The notes: generated by a model not told the origin, from the letters alone. A stretch of DNA of 64,000 nucleotides from JBOGXA01 sp050694175 (GCA_050694175.1 JBOGXA010000004.1:109269-173268); one strand, 5' to 3'. Numbered from the stretch's first letter, positions 49,710 through 59,331 are shown. A program made the numbers and translations.

Positions 49710-50669
49710 TCATGATCCCCTGCGGGACTTCACCTCGTCGATGAGTTGGGGCAGGATCTTCAGAGCATCTCCGACCACTCCCAGATCGGCGAGCTGGAGG
49801 ATCGGCGCCTCCTCGTCCTTGTTCACGGCGATGATCTTCTTGGCTCCCTTCATCCCGACGATGTGCTGGGTCGCTCCGCTGATCCCGAAGGCCAGGTAGA
49901 CGCCAGGCTTGACGGTGATGCCGGTTTGACCGACCTGGTAGGCGTACGGGACCCACCCCGCATCGACAACGGCCCGGGTCGCGCCGACCGCGGCGTTGCC
50001 GATCGCGGCGGCGAGCTGGTCGAGGAGCTCGAAGTTCGACGCCTCCTGCAGGCCGCGGCCCCCCGAGATGACGACGGGGGCCTGATCGAGCTTCGGGCCC
50101 GCGGCCTCCTCCTCGTGGCGCTCGACTCGCTTTGCCTTCTTCAGCTCGTCCGGGATCTCGACCTCGACGGGTACCACCTCGGCCTGGCCCCCGGACGGCT
50201 CCGCCGCAAACGACTTCGGCCGCACGAGCACGAGTTTCAGTGACCCCTCGAGCTTCACGTCGACGATGGTCGTGCCCCCGAAGATCGCCGTCTGGGCACC
50301 GTCCACGGACGTCAGGCCCGTCGCGTTGCTCACGAGAGTCGCGCCGGTTTTCGCAGACAACCGGGCGGCGATGTCACGGGAGTCGTAGTTGGTCGCGAAC
50401 AGCACGAGCTCCGGCGAGTGCTCCTTGATGAGTTCGTGGAGCGCGTGCGCGGCGGGTTGCGCGATGTAATCCGCATACACCTGATCGTCGGTTGCGTACA
50501 CCTTGGTCGCACCGAACTCGCCAAGTTCGGGAGCTGCCGCCGTCGCCCCCGGGCCGAACGCAACGGCTTCCGTCTCCCCCAGGTCCCGCGCCTTCGTGAG
50601 GATCTCGAGCGCGGCGGGATCGACCTCGCCGTCCGCAGATACCTCTGCGAACACCCAGATCCTTGCCAT
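49710..50669 (-). CDS. etfA: Electron transfer flavoprotein alpha subunit
   Basis: Protein of 319 aa. N-terminal domain IWVFAEVSADGEVD, and the C-terminal FAD domain with GRGLQEASNFELLDQLAAA, the signature VDAGWVPYAYQVGQTGITVKP (positions around residue 240-260) and SGATQHIVGMKGAK. It accepts electrons from acyl-CoA dehydrogenases with EtfB. The start overlaps the etfB stop (TGATG). Confidence 0.96.
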   Translation of the reverse strand: MARIWVFAEVSADGEVDPAALEILTKARDLGETEAVAFGPGATAAAPELGEFGATKVYATDDQVYADYIAQPAAHALHELIKEHSPELVLFATNYDSRDIAARLSAKTGATLVSNATGLTSVDGAQTAIFGGTTIVDVKLEGSLKLVLVRPKSFAAEPSGGQAEVVPVEVEIPDELKKAKRVERHEEEAAGPKLDQAPVVISGGRGLQEASNFELLDQLAAAIGNAAVGATRAVVDAGWVPYAYQVGQTGITVKPGVYLAFGISGATQHIVGMKGAKKIIAVNKDEEAPILQLADLGVVGDALKILPQLIDEVKSRRGS

Positions 50670-51433
50670 CAGATGACCTTCGCTTCCTGAAGGAAGTCCG
50701 CGATTCGCGCCGCGGCATTGCCGTCGTCTTCGATGATCTCTCCCGCTTTACGCTCCTCCGCCTTGCTCATCTCGGCGATCTTCTGCTTCGGCGCGACCTC
50801 GTCCGCCGGCAGCCCGAGATCGGATAGCGAGAGCTGCTCGACCGGTTTCTTCTTGGCCGCCATGATGCCCTTGAATGACGCGTAGCGCGGTTCGTTGACC
50901 CCCGCTGTGACGGTCACGACCGCGGGCAGTGGACACTCGACGACGTGATACCCGTCCGCCGTCTGGCGGTCGACCTTGAGGGCCCCCTCCGCGTTCTCGA
51001 ACCTCTTGACGAACGTGACCTGCGGGACCCCCAGGAGCTCGGCAAGCGTGCCGGGCATCGTGCCCGTGTAGCCGTCGGTCGACTCCACGCCTGCGATCAC
51101 GAGGTCGAATTCGGCGCGTCCTATGGCCGCGGCGAGGACCGTGGCCGTAGTGAGCGCATCGGCTCCCGCCAGAGCGTCGTCCGAGACGAGCACTCCCTTG
51201 TCGGCGCCCATCGACAGTGCGCGCCGGATGGCCTCCATTGCGGCGGACGGCCCCATCGAAACGAGCGTGACCTCGCCGCCGTGGGCCTCCTTGAGCTGGA
51301 GCCCGGCCTCGACGCCGAACTCGTCGCCGGGGTCGAGGACACCCTGGACCCCCTCCCGCTTCAGACGATCTCCGTCCATCTCGGGCGGCACGTTCGGATC
51401 CGGGATGTGTTTGACGCACACCACGATGTTCAA
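50669..51433 (-). CDS. etfB: Electron transfer flavoprotein beta subunit
   Basis: About 254 aa from a TTG at 51433, chosen because AGGAGG lies 6 nt upstream and the protein then starts with the usual NIVVCVKHIPDP. Contains the AMP-binding segment and ESTDGYTGTMPGTLAELLGV typical of EtfB. First gene of the etfBA pair; an 11-bp inverted repeat lies about 40 bp upstream. Confidence 0.95.
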   Translation of the reverse strand: MNIVVCVKHIPDPNVPPEMDGDRLKREGVQGVLDPGDEFGVEAGLQLKEAHGGEVTLVSMGPSAAMEAIRRALSMGADKGVLVSDDALAGADALTTATVLAAAIGRAEFDLVIAGVESTDGYTGTMPGTLAELLGVPQVTFVKRFENAEGALKVDRQTADGYHVVECPLPAVVTVTAGVNEPRYASFKGIMAAKKKPVEQLSLSDLGLPADEVAPKQKIAEMSKAEERKAGEIIEDDGNAAARIADFLQEAKVI

Positions 51434-51468
51434 AGGGAACCTCCTAAGGGGCTCTTGCAAAAGCGATC

Positions 51469-51494
51469 ATTCTGCTTGCAATAGCAAGCAGAAT
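51469..51494. terminator. 11-bp hairpin between the MBL gene and etfB
   Basis: ATTCTGCTTGC (51469-51479) and GCAAGCAGAAT (51484-51494) are perfect inverted copies around a 4-nt loop. It is about 10 nt past the stop of the hydrolase gene and about 36 nt before the etfB start. Terminator for the former or operator for the latter; the short T run after it is weak. Confidence 0.55.
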
Positions 51495-51504
51495 ACCAAG
51501 CCCG

Positions 51505-52467
51505 CTACCTGCGTGCAGCCGAATAGTAGGTGACGCCGTCTCGCTCGGAGGTCACCGCGTTGCCGTCCTCGACCACGAGGTCGAGGTGGGCCAGGGTCTC
51601 GGAGACGGCCAGGAAGACCTCGTAACCGGTCACCTTCGGATAGAGGCCCATTGCGATCTCGAAGGGGGTCCGGGGATCGCTGTCGAGGCCCTCGGCGATG
51701 GTCTGCACCCGGCGCTCGTGGTGAGCGATCGTCCGGGCGATGAGCGCGTCCGGATCGGTCACCGGCGCGCCGTGCCCCGGATAGACGATCTGAAGCTCCA
51801 TCGCCGCCATCCTGGCCAGCGAGTCGAGATACTCCCTCAGCGAACGCCGTCGCTCCCCCGGCTCGTCGAGGGAGGGTTCCAACAGCGGGTTCGGCGACAC
51901 CTCCGGGAGAAGCTGGTCCCCGGCGAAAAGCACTCCGGTGCCGGGCTCGTAATAGACGACGTGGCCCCCCGTGTGCCCCGGCATGAAATGCGCCTCAAGT
52001 GCGAACCCGTCGAAATCAAAGCGATCGCCGTCGTGCACGAGCACAACCTCGTCGTGCTTCATCGCCGGACGCGTGCGGTCCTTTCTCCGTTCCTGGTCCA
52101 TCCTGAACAACAGGTCCAAGGGTGTCCCGGCCTCAACGAGCAGGCGACCGACCTCGAACAGCATCTGACGATCGCGCACCCGCGCAATCTCGCGCTCGGG
52201 GAAATGAACGGTCGCGCCCGACGCCTCCTGGATGACGTGCACGAGGCCGTAGTGGTCGGGATGCGCGTGTGTGATGAGGACTCTTTCGATCGAGTGCAGG
52301 GAGTGACCGCACTCGGTGAGCCCGAGAACGAGGGCGTTGTGACCCTCGGGCGTGTTGATGCCGGCGTCGACGAGAGTGATCGGTTCGGAGTCGATCAGAT
52401 AGCAGTTGACCGGCCCGACAGCATAGGGCGTGGGGACGCTGATGCGCCGAACAGGGAGCGGGGTCAC
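51505..52467 (-). CDS. Metallo-beta-lactamase-fold hydrolase
   Basis: About 320 aa from the GTG at 52467. The longer open frame to 52599 is coded only by the repeat units and is rejected. Metal-binding ITHAHPDHYG, MPGHTGGH, FAGDQLLPE and YPGHGAP. C-terminal helical region similar to the protein at 8006-9028, so both probably belong to the same LACTB2-like subfamily. Substrate unknown. Confidence 0.88.
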   Translation of the reverse strand: MTPLPVRRISVPTPYAVGPVNCYLIDSEPITLVDAGINTPEGHNALVLGLTECGHSLHSIERVLITHAHPDHYGLVHVIQEASGATVHFPEREIARVRDRQMLFEVGRLLVEAGTPLDLLFRMDQERRKDRTRPAMKHDEVVLVHDGDRFDFDGFALEAHFMPGHTGGHVVYYEPGTGVLFAGDQLLPEVSPNPLLEPSLDEPGERRRSLREYLDSLARMAAMELQIVYPGHGAPVTDPDALIARTIAHHERRVQTIAEGLDSDPRTPFEIAMGLYPKVTGYEVFLAVSETLAHLDLVVEDGNAVTSERDGVTYYSAARR

Positions 52468-52493
52468 CGGGCGGATTCTAGGCGGCGTGCCTC

Positions 52494-52600
52494 CGCGTGA
52501 GTGAGCATCTGAGCGGGCTATGCGGGACGTGAGGGACACTCGGCCCCGCGGGTCGCGTGAGTGAGCATCTGGGCGGGCTATGCGGGATCTCAGGGACACT
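52494..52600 (-). repeat. Interspersed 47-bp repeat, two units
   Basis: Units at 52494-52540 and 52554-52600, read on the minus strand as AGTGTCCCT...ATGCTCACTCACGCG. Both are 47 bp with starts 60 bp apart, the same as the pair at 37.8-37.95 kb but in opposite orientation. It sits between the stop of the enoyl-CoA hydratase gene and the MBL gene. Confidence 0.85.
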
Positions 52601-52611
52601 CGGCCCGCTTC

Positions 52612-53394
52612 TCATCGGCCGACGAACTTGGCTTTGCCCGGGCCTTCCTTCGCGAACGATTCCATCCCTATCTTCTGGTCCTGGGTGGAGAACAGCGCCG
52701 AGAACGCACCTCGTTCTATCGTTAGGCCGCTCGACATGTCGAGGTCGTTGCCGATCTGGATGGCTTGCTTGGCGGCCTGCAACGCAACTGTCGGCCCCTT
52801 TGCATAGCCCGTCGCAATCTCGCGGGCCCGCTCGTAAACCCTCTCTGGAGCAACCACCTCGTGGACGAGGCCGATCTGGAACGCCTCCTGCGCGGGAACG
52901 AATCTCCCCGAGTAGATGATTTCTTTGGCGCGTGCCACACCGATTATGCGCGGGAGCCGTTGCGTGCCCCCGGCCCCCGGGATGACACCCAGCAGTATCT
53001 CCGGCTGACCGAGCATGGAGTCCTCTGCGCACACTCGGAGGTCGCAGGCGAGTGCCAGTTCGCACCCGCCACCGAGGGCGTAGCCGTTGATTGCGGCGAT
53101 CGTGATCACGGGCAGACGTTCGAGCCGCGTGAAGATGTCCTGGAAGCCACCGATGTAGCGAAACATCGTCGTCGTGTCGAGATCGGCCATCTCGTTGATG
53201 TCGGCCCCGGCTGCGAACACTCGCTCCCCGCCCCATACGACAACGGCGCGAACCTTTTCGTCGGCGCCGACCGCGTCGACCACGTCGCCGATCTCACGCG
53301 CCACCTGCGCGTTGAGCGCGTTCACCTTCGGTCTGTCGAGACGGATGGTGCCGATGCCGTCGTCTGATACGTCGAGATTCACGAACTCGCCCAC
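52612..53394 (-). CDS. Enoyl-CoA hydratase/isomerase family protein
   Basis: Protein of 260 aa with the crotonase signatures: oxyanion-hole AAGADINEM and INGYALGGGCELALACD, and PEILLGVIPGAGGTQRLPR with both catalytic Glu positions. Hydrates trans-2-enoyl-CoA in beta-oxidation. ATG start at 53394. It works with EtfAB and the other acyl-CoA genes in the window. Confidence 0.94.
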   Translation of the reverse strand: MGEFVNLDVSDDGIGTIRLDRPKVNALNAQVAREIGDVVDAVGADEKVRAVVVWGGERVFAAGADINEMADLDTTTMFRYIGGFQDIFTRLERLPVITIAAINGYALGGGCELALACDLRVCAEDSMLGQPEILLGVIPGAGGTQRLPRIIGVARAKEIIYSGRFVPAQEAFQIGLVHEVVAPERVYERAREIATGYAKGPTVALQAAKQAIQIGNDLDMSSGLTIERGAFSALFSTQDQKIGMESFAKEGPGKAKFVGR

Positions 53395-53449
53395 GGCTAC
53401 CTCCCAGCTAGAACCTTTAACGGGGCACCCAAGGCTACGATGGCGAACC

Positions 53450-54073
53450 GTGCCCCACTACTTCAAAGAGCGGTTGGTCCAGGAACTCGACTCGCGGCGA
53501 CCGCGCCGGGTGTACCTCCGCGACGCGCGCGACGCGGCCGTGCTGATCCCGATCATCGGCTCACCCGAGCCCACACTCGTCCTGACCGTCCGCACCGAGA
53601 CACTGTCCAGCCACAGTGGCCAGATCTCCTTTCCCGGCGGCTCGATCGATCCGGGCGAGAGCTCAGCCGAGGCCGCGCTGCGTGAGGCGCACGAGGAGGT
53701 CGGGATCGAGCCCGCGGCGGTGGAGGTGCTCGGCGAACTCGACTCGATTCCGACGTACGTGTCCGGCTACGTGATCGATCCGGTTGTCGGCTGGGTCCAC
53801 GAGCCGCCCGACCTCGTGCCCAACCCCGCCGAGGTCGCCGAGGTGCTTACGATCCCGATCGTCGACTTCGTCGAAGACATTCGGGCCGGGGCCGGCTTCA
53901 CGCATGCCGGCCAGACGTATCCGACCGAGGCATGGATCTGGAACGACCGGGTGATCTGGGGGGTGACGGCCCGATTGATGCGGAGCTTTCTCACCCTGTT
54001 GAGCGACGTCGGCCTTGCCCCCGCGCCCGGCCCCGCCCCCGAGTGGCCGTCGGAGGTCGGCCCGCGACCGTGA
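53450..54073 (+). CDS. CoA pyrophosphatase-type Nudix hydrolase
   Basis: About 207 aa from the GTG at 53450. Carries the CoAse-specific segment VLTVRTETLSSHSGQISFPG immediately before a Nudix box (REAHEEVGI). This family cleaves CoA and oxidised or short-chain acyl-CoA to acyl-phosphopantetheine and 3',5'-ADP. Its location amid CoA metabolism fits. It is divergent from the hydratase and overlaps the next gene (GTGA). Confidence 0.9.
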   Translation: MPHYFKERLVQELDSRRPRRVYLRDARDAAVLIPIIGSPEPTLVLTVRTETLSSHSGQISFPGGSIDPGESSAEAALREAHEEVGIEPAAVEVLGELDSIPTYVSGYVIDPVVGWVHEPPDLVPNPAEVAEVLTIPIVDFVEDIRAGAGFTHAGQTYPTEAWIWNDRVIWGVTARLMRSFLTLLSDVGLAPAPGPAPEWPSEVGPRP

Positions 54074-54249
54074 ACGGCCCCTCTCCGGCCCCGACCCCAA
54101 TGGTTGGACAGCCCACTCCATCCCCGACCATCGTGCGCCCCCCCTCGGCCGGCACTCTCGAATCAATCGCGGCGATAGTGGCCATCGTCCTGGCCCTGGT
54201 AGCAGGAGTGATCGGCTATCGCATCATCCGCGGGGGCCGCGGGCTCTAG
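54070..54249 (+). CDS. Small single-pass membrane protein
   Basis: 59 aa from a GTG overlapping the Nudix stop. Pro/Ser/Thr-rich N terminus (residues 4-28), then one transmembrane helix (IAAIVAIVLALVAGVIGYRI) with a basic C terminus. Position suggests cotranslation with the Nudix enzyme. Function unknown. Confidence 0.6.
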   Translation: MNGPSPAPTPMVGQPTPSPTIVRPPSAGTLESIAAIVAIVLALVAGVIGYRIIRGGRGL

Positions 54250-54262
54250 CCGGGAGGTGGAT

Positions 54263-54724
54263 TTATGCCCCCGGCTTGGTCACCATGACGAAAACGACGC
54301 TCAGCAGAATCGCCAGCTCGATCCGTGACACGAGTACAAGGCGGTCCCGGCGCCGAACGACTTCGGCGTCATCCGTCCCGCGCTGGTCGGTAAGCGCGCC
54401 GACGCGCCCCGACTCGGGGCCCAGGTAAACGGTGCCGACGATCGCCGAGAACGCAACGCCGAACAGCCCCCACAGGATCCAGAAATCCGCGAAGCTCCAC
54501 GATCCCTCGAACACGGCCCATATCCCAAAGACGAGCACCACGAGCGACGCCGGCATGAAGACGCGCATGCCGATCCATTCCGCGCTCTGACCGAAAGAGG
54601 CCATCTGTTGCGGATCGCGCGACGAGAGGGCGCGCGTGCCCAGGAACTGCAAGGTGAAAGCTCCACCCACCCAGATGACCGCGGCGAGTACGTGAATCGA
54701 CGTCAGGCCGTCGTAGAGATTCAT
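54263..54724 (-). CDS. DUF2269-like membrane protein
   Basis: 153 aa from the ATG at 54724, with GGAGGT as ribosome-binding site. Four transmembrane helices, opening with LTSIHVLAAVIWVGG, the N-terminal His-containing helix of the DUF2269/CopD-like group of predicted membrane proteins. Possible heme- or metal-binding role is only suggested by this family. Confidence 0.75.
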   Translation of the reverse strand: MNLYDGLTSIHVLAAVIWVGGAFTLQFLGTRALSSRDPQQMASFGQSAEWIGMRVFMPASLVVLVFGIWAVFEGSWSFADFWILWGLFGVAFSAIVGTVYLGPESGRVGALTDQRGTDDAEVVRRRDRLVLVSRIELAILLSVVFVMVTKPGA

Positions 54725-54794
54725 GAGCACCTCCGTATGAATCGTGCGTACGCGGCCCCACACCATAAGCGAGAGACGGAAGATTACCCCGGCT

Positions 54795-56453
54795 TTAGAA
54801 CATCGGGGGCTCTGTGTAAACGCCCCACTCGTCCTTGAGCGTTTCGACCATCTCGCCGAGCGTTACGTATGCCTTCGCCGCGTCTGCCAGGACCGGGATC
54901 GAGTTTTGCGACCCGTCGCGGGCCATCTCGCGGAGCGCCCTCAGGGCGTCCTCCGCTTTCGTAGCGTCGCGATTGGCGCGCACCTCGGCAACCGCCTTCT
55001 TCTGCCGTTCCTCGATCTCCGCTCCGATCTGTAGCACCTCGGGCATGTCCTGGACCGTGCGGGTGAAGCGGTTGATTCCGACCATCACCTTCTTGCCACG
55101 CTCCAGTAGCTGCTGGTATTTGAAGGCGGCGTCGGCCATCTCCTTTTGGAAGAAGCCCTGCTCGATTCCCGTCAGCATGCCGTCGAGGATTGATCCCTCG
55201 CCGAGCTCGTCGATCTTTTGGAAGTAGTCCTCCGCGGCCGCCTCTGTCCTGTCGGTCAACGCCTCCACGAACCATGATCCGCCGAGCGGATCGATTACGT
55301 TCGCGACACCGGTTTCGTAACCGATGACTTGCTGGGTCCTGAGCGCGATCTCCACGGCCTCCTCGGAGGGGAGCGCAAGCACCTCGTCGAGCGAGTTGGT
55401 GTGCAGGCTCTGCGTACCGCCGAGCACCGCTGCGAGCGCTTCCGTCGTCGTCCGGATGACGTTGTTGTAGGGCTGCTGCGCGGTCAGCGACACTCCGGCG
55501 GTCTGAGTATGGAACTTGAGCATCCACGAGCGTTCCTTGGTCGCGCCGTAGCGCTCCTTCATCCAGCGGGCCCAGATGCGGCGCGCGGCGCGGAACTTTG
55601 CGATCTCTTCGAAGAAGTCGACGTGCGAGTTGAAGAAGAAGGACAGCCCGGGGGCGAAATCGTCGACGTCGAGTCCACGCCGGATACCCAGCTCGACGTG
55701 CGCGAAGCCGGACGCGATCGTGAACGCTAGCTCCTGCACGGCGGTCGAGCCGGCCTCACGGATGTGGTAGCCGGAGATCGACAAGGGATGGTACTTCTGC
55801 ACGCTCTGCGCGCAGTACTCCATCATGTCGCCGGTGAGTCGCAGATGGGGCTCGGGTGGGAACAGCCATTCCTTCTGCGCGATGTACTCCTTGAGAATGT
55901 CCGTCTGGCACGTCCCGTCGAGCTTTGAGATATCGCTCCCCTGTTTCTCCGCCGCTGCGATGTACATGGCGAAGAGCATGGGGGCCGGGCCCGAGATGGT
56001 CATTGAGGTCGTGATCGCTTCGAGGTCGATGTCCTTGAAGAGGATCTCCATGTCGGCAAGCGAGTCGATCGCCACGCCGCAGCGCCCGACCTCGCCCGCC
56101 GCCTGCGGATCGTCCGAGTCCCGGCCCATGAGCGTGGGCATGTCGAAAGCGACGGACAGGCCGGTTAACCCGTGATCGAGAAGGAACTTGTAGCGCTCGT
56201 TGGTCTGGGACGGCGACCCGAAGCCGGCGAACTGGCGCATCGTCCACAACCGGCCTCGATATCCGCTCGGGTAGATGGCGCGGGTGAAGGGGTACTCGCC
56301 CGGAACCCCGATCCTGGGATCGATGTCGGTGTCCGGGCCGTAGAGAGGATCGACCTCGACGCTCGACAGCGTGTCGAAGTCGACGTCGTCTCTCAGCACC
56401 GCCTGCTCGAAGCGCTCTTTCCAGCGCTCGTGGGGGGTTTGTGCCACGACCAA
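54795..56453 (-). CDS. Acyl-CoA mutase large subunit (methylmalonyl-CoA mutase N-terminal type)
   Basis: Protein of 552 aa that contains only the catalytic TIM barrel: YPSGYRGRLWTMRQFAGFG, SGYHIREAGSTAVQE and the AQQPYNNVIRTTTEALAAVL segment. The cobalamin-binding domain is absent, so a separate small subunit must exist elsewhere. The YRGRLWTMRQ motif favours methylmalonyl-CoA as substrate, but isobutyryl- or ethylmalonyl-type mutases cannot be excluded. Start is TTG at 56453 or GTG at 56447. The MeaB chaperone is encoded 3 kb away. Confidence 0.93.
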   Translation of the reverse strand: MVVAQTPHERWKERFEQAVLRDDVDFDTLSSVEVDPLYGPDTDIDPRIGVPGEYPFTRAIYPSGYRGRLWTMRQFAGFGSPSQTNERYKFLLDHGLTGLSVAFDMPTLMGRDSDDPQAAGEVGRCGVAIDSLADMEILFKDIDLEAITTSMTISGPAPMLFAMYIAAAEKQGSDISKLDGTCQTDILKEYIAQKEWLFPPEPHLRLTGDMMEYCAQSVQKYHPLSISGYHIREAGSTAVQELAFTIASGFAHVELGIRRGLDVDDFAPGLSFFFNSHVDFFEEIAKFRAARRIWARWMKERYGATKERSWMLKFHTQTAGVSLTAQQPYNNVIRTTTEALAAVLGGTQSLHTNSLDEVLALPSEEAVEIALRTQQVIGYETGVANVIDPLGGSWFVEALTDRTEAAAEDYFQKIDELGEGSILDGMLTGIEQGFFQKEMADAAFKYQQLLERGKKVMVGINRFTRTVQDMPEVLQIGAEIEERQKKAVAEVRANRDATKAEDALRALREMARDGSQNSIPVLADAAKAYVTLGEMVETLKDEWGVYTEPPMF

Positions 56454-56529
56454 AGTTTACCGGGGTCGGATTCATCGGACGATTGGGAGAATGGGGGCAA
56501 CATATGCCCCGAAACTCCCACCGGTCGGG

Positions 56530-58386
56530 CTAGGCGTAGAGGGACTCGATCTCGTCGGCGTATTTCTTGTAGATCACCCGGCGCTTCAGCTTGAGCGTCG
56601 GCGTCAGCTCCTCGCTGTCGGGCGTCCACTCGGCCGGCAGGATCACGAACTTCTTGATGCTCTCAACGCGCGACACGAGTTCGTTCGCCGAGTCGACCGC
56701 GCGCTGGATCTCGGCGATCACCCGCTCGTTGCGGGCGAGGTTCTCGATGCCCGTGACGTCGATGCCGTTCGCCGCCGCCCAGCCGGGTACCACCTCCGAA
56801 TCGAGCACTATCAGGGCCGAGATGAACGGCTTGCGATCCCCAACCACGCACGCCTGGCCGACGAGCGGGTGCTGCTTGAGCAGCCCCTCGAGGTTCGACG
56901 GCGCGATGTTCTTGCCGCCCGCGGTGATGATGATCTCTTTCTTGCGGTCGACGATCTTGATGAAGCCGTCGCCGTCGATCTCGGCGATGTCTCCCGTGTG
57001 GAGCCACCCGTCCTTGTCAAATGTCTCGGCACTCACCTCCGGCTCCCGGTAATAGCCGGCGACCGTCACGTTCCCCCCGCGCATCAGGAGCTCGCCGTCC
57101 TCCAGCAGCTTCACTTCCACACCGGGCATCGGTTTACCGACGGTGCCGACTCGTCTCTCGTCGAGCGTGTTGGTGATCGCCGGCGCAGTGCTCTCGGTCA
57201 TGCCGTAGATCTCGATCAGCGGAAGACCGATCGCCTCGAAGAACTCGTGGACCCCCTCCGAGATGGGAGCGGCTCCCGTGAGGCACACCTCGCATTGGTC
57301 GAGCCCGAGCCGGGCCCGGATCTTGGCGAAGACGAGACGGTCGAACACGGCGTGCTTCAGCCTCAGCCCCATCGGAAGCGGCTGGCCCGCCTGTTTCAGC
57401 CGGACAAACTCCAGGCCCGTGTTGATGGCCGCCTCGGCGATCTTCCGCTTTCGCTCGTTGGGTTCGCCCGCGATGCCGGCGGTGATGCCGGCCTGGATCT
57501 TCTCCCACACGCGCGGCACCCCGACGAACGAATACGGTCGCACCTCGGGGACGATCTCGAAAACCTTGAGCACCTCCGGGCAGAAGTGCACCCACGCGGC
57601 CGCCCACAGCCCGACGTAGTGCGTTGCGGTTCGTTCGGCGCTGTGCGCGAGGGGCAGATACGACACGTATTTCGCCTGCCTTGGGTAATCCTCCTCAATG
57701 GAGCGCACGGACGATGCCGCTGTCCACAACGCGTTGTAGTTCGTCGTGATGACGCCCTTGGGCGGGCCGGTCGTTCCCGATGTGTAGATGAGGGTGACGG
57801 GATCCTCCGGCCGTACCTTTTTGCGCGACTCCTCGAACGCATCGCGGTTGCCGGCCACAGACTCTTTCCCCGCAGCGAGGACGTCGTCCCACGATCTCAC
57901 CCACTCGTAATCGGAGAATTCGTCCGCGTCCTCGATCAGCACGACGTACACAAGCCCCGGCAATTCCGCCTTCACCTTCGCCCACCGCTCCATGTAGTCG
58001 CGGCTGTCGACAATTGCAATCTTTGCAGCGCAGTGGCCGGCAATATAGGAGATCTGTTCAGGTGCAAGCGTGTTGTAAAAGGAGACGGGCGTCGCGCCGG
58101 CGTGAACGATTGCCAGGTCCGCGATGACGTGCTCCGGTCGGTTGCGAGCCATGATCGCAGCGAAATCACCCGACCCCAGGCCCAGCCCCTGTAGCCCCAT
58201 GGTCAGCTCGACGACGCGCTCGCGGTAATCGCGCCACGTCATCGACTGCCACGTGTCCCCGGCTTTGAACGAGAGCGCCGGCTCGTCAGCGAAGTCCCTG
58301 GCGTTTCGCTCGAGGACGTCACAGATCGTCATGCCCTCGATGTCTGCGTCGATGGCCGCCCTCTCCGCGACGGCGTCCCGTGTCAC
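56530..58386 (-). CDS. Long-chain acyl-CoA synthetase
   Basis: About 618 aa from the GTG at 58386 (GGAAGGAGA upstream). AMP-forming family with YTSGTTGPPKGV (P-loop-like), IEIYGMTEST, DGWLHTGDIAEIDGDG and the catalytic Lys region near the C terminus. FadD15/LACS-like size. Activates fatty acids to acyl-CoA for the beta-oxidation genes in the window. Confidence 0.93.
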   Translation of the reverse strand: MTRDAVAERAAIDADIEGMTICDVLERNARDFADEPALSFKAGDTWQSMTWRDYRERVVELTMGLQGLGLGSGDFAAIMARNRPEHVIADLAIVHAGATPVSFYNTLAPEQISYIAGHCAAKIAIVDSRDYMERWAKVKAELPGLVYVVLIEDADEFSDYEWVRSWDDVLAAGKESVAGNRDAFEESRKKVRPEDPVTLIYTSGTTGPPKGVITTNYNALWTAASSVRSIEEDYPRQAKYVSYLPLAHSAERTATHYVGLWAAAWVHFCPEVLKVFEIVPEVRPYSFVGVPRVWEKIQAGITAGIAGEPNERKRKIAEAAINTGLEFVRLKQAGQPLPMGLRLKHAVFDRLVFAKIRARLGLDQCEVCLTGAAPISEGVHEFFEAIGLPLIEIYGMTESTAPAITNTLDERRVGTVGKPMPGVEVKLLEDGELLMRGGNVTVAGYYREPEVSAETFDKDGWLHTGDIAEIDGDGFIKIVDRKKEIIITAGGKNIAPSNLEGLLKQHPLVGQACVVGDRKPFISALIVLDSEVVPGWAAANGIDVTGIENLARNERVIAEIQRAVDSANELVSRVESIKKFVILPAEWTPDSEELTPTLKLKRRVIYKKYADEIESLYA

Positions 58387-58455
58387 TGCGTCTCCTTCCA
58401 CGCGCCCGCGCCTGGCCGTACTCAAGCACCCGGCCGAGCGGGCGTCAACAGGTGA

Positions 58456-59313
58456 TCAGAGGCCCGTCAGTTGCGCGCAGCTATCGAGTTCGAGGTCCCT
58501 CGCCGCGTTGCGCTCGGCCCTTGCCGCCGAAGAGAAGGCTCGCTCGGAGCCGACCGGCCCCGGCGGGCGGGCCAGCCGCGCGATTGCTTTCTGCGTCGCG
58601 GCGAAGGCGGTGAAGTACTCGCCCGCTTCATCGGGCCGGTCGAGCGCTCGTAGTTCATCGAGCGCGGACGCCCGGATCCGGTGAAGCCGCCTGAAGTCGG
58701 CCTGCGCTTTCCTGTCAAGTTCCAACTGCCCCACCCGTCGTGCGTGGGACGCGCACGCCTCGTCGGCTGCCGATGCAAAGTCGTCGCCTCTGAAGAACAG
58801 TAGATAGGCAACCACGCCGAGGGTGATCAGGAGGCCCGCCGCCAGCCAGGGGGCCCGGCTGCGCCCCGACGGCGACGACGCCTCCCGACGCCGTTTGAGC
58901 TCCTTTTCCGGCAACGATGCGGTGGGGGCGTCATCTTGACTCGAGGCCACCTGAGGGGCCGGTGGCCCGACCCGCCGCCGTCTAATCTCCTCGGGGATGT
59001 CCGACACGATCGTGTCGGCGGCGCCGGGGGCGGCCTCGACCTCCATGGTCGTCTTCCCGATCCTCACCGAGTCACCGGCCGACAGATCGGTCGAGCTCTC
59101 GATGCGGCGATCGTTGACGAACGTCCCGTTCGTCGAGCCGAGGTCCTCGACCTCGATACCGCCACCGGCGGGACGGAGGGCGGCGTGCCGGCGCGATATC
59201 TCGCCGTCGTCCTCGAAGACAACATCGGTGCCCTCGCGCCCCAAGATCATTTCCTTGTCGACGGTGATTCGTCGTCCGGCGAGTGGTCCCGTCTTCACGA
59301 CGACATTTGGCAC
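58456..59313 (-). CDS. FHA-domain single-pass membrane protein
   Basis: Protein of 285 aa. Cytosolic FHA domain (1-95) with GREGTDVV, SRRHAAL and LGSTNGTFVN, which reads phospho-threonine. Next is a linker with ADTIVSDIPEE, a plausible phospho-Thr site (T101) of the kind used by GarA/OdhI-type proteins. A transmembrane helix lies at about 155-174 and an extracytoplasmic helical region of about 110 residues follows. A PknB-type kinase in the window is a candidate partner; that is inference. Confidence 0.85.
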   Translation of the reverse strand: MPNVVVKTGPLAGRRITVDKEMILGREGTDVVFEDDGEISRRHAALRPAGGGIEVEDLGSTNGTFVNDRRIESSTDLSAGDSVRIGKTTMEVEAAPGAADTIVSDIPEEIRRRRVGPPAPQVASSQDDAPTASLPEKELKRRREASSPSGRSRAPWLAAGLLITLGVVAYLLFFRGDDFASAADEACASHARRVGQLELDRKAQADFRRLHRIRASALDELRALDRPDEAGEYFTAFAATQKAIARLARPPGPVGSERAFSSAARAERNAARDLELDSCAQLTGL

Positions 59314-59331
59314 TCCAACATCCTCCTAGAC

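Noticed and set aside
52468..52599. N-terminal extension of the MBL hydrolase (SLRSRIARPDAHSR-type repeats)
   Set aside because: The extra residues are coded only by the interspersed repeat units; the fold begins after the GTG at 52467.
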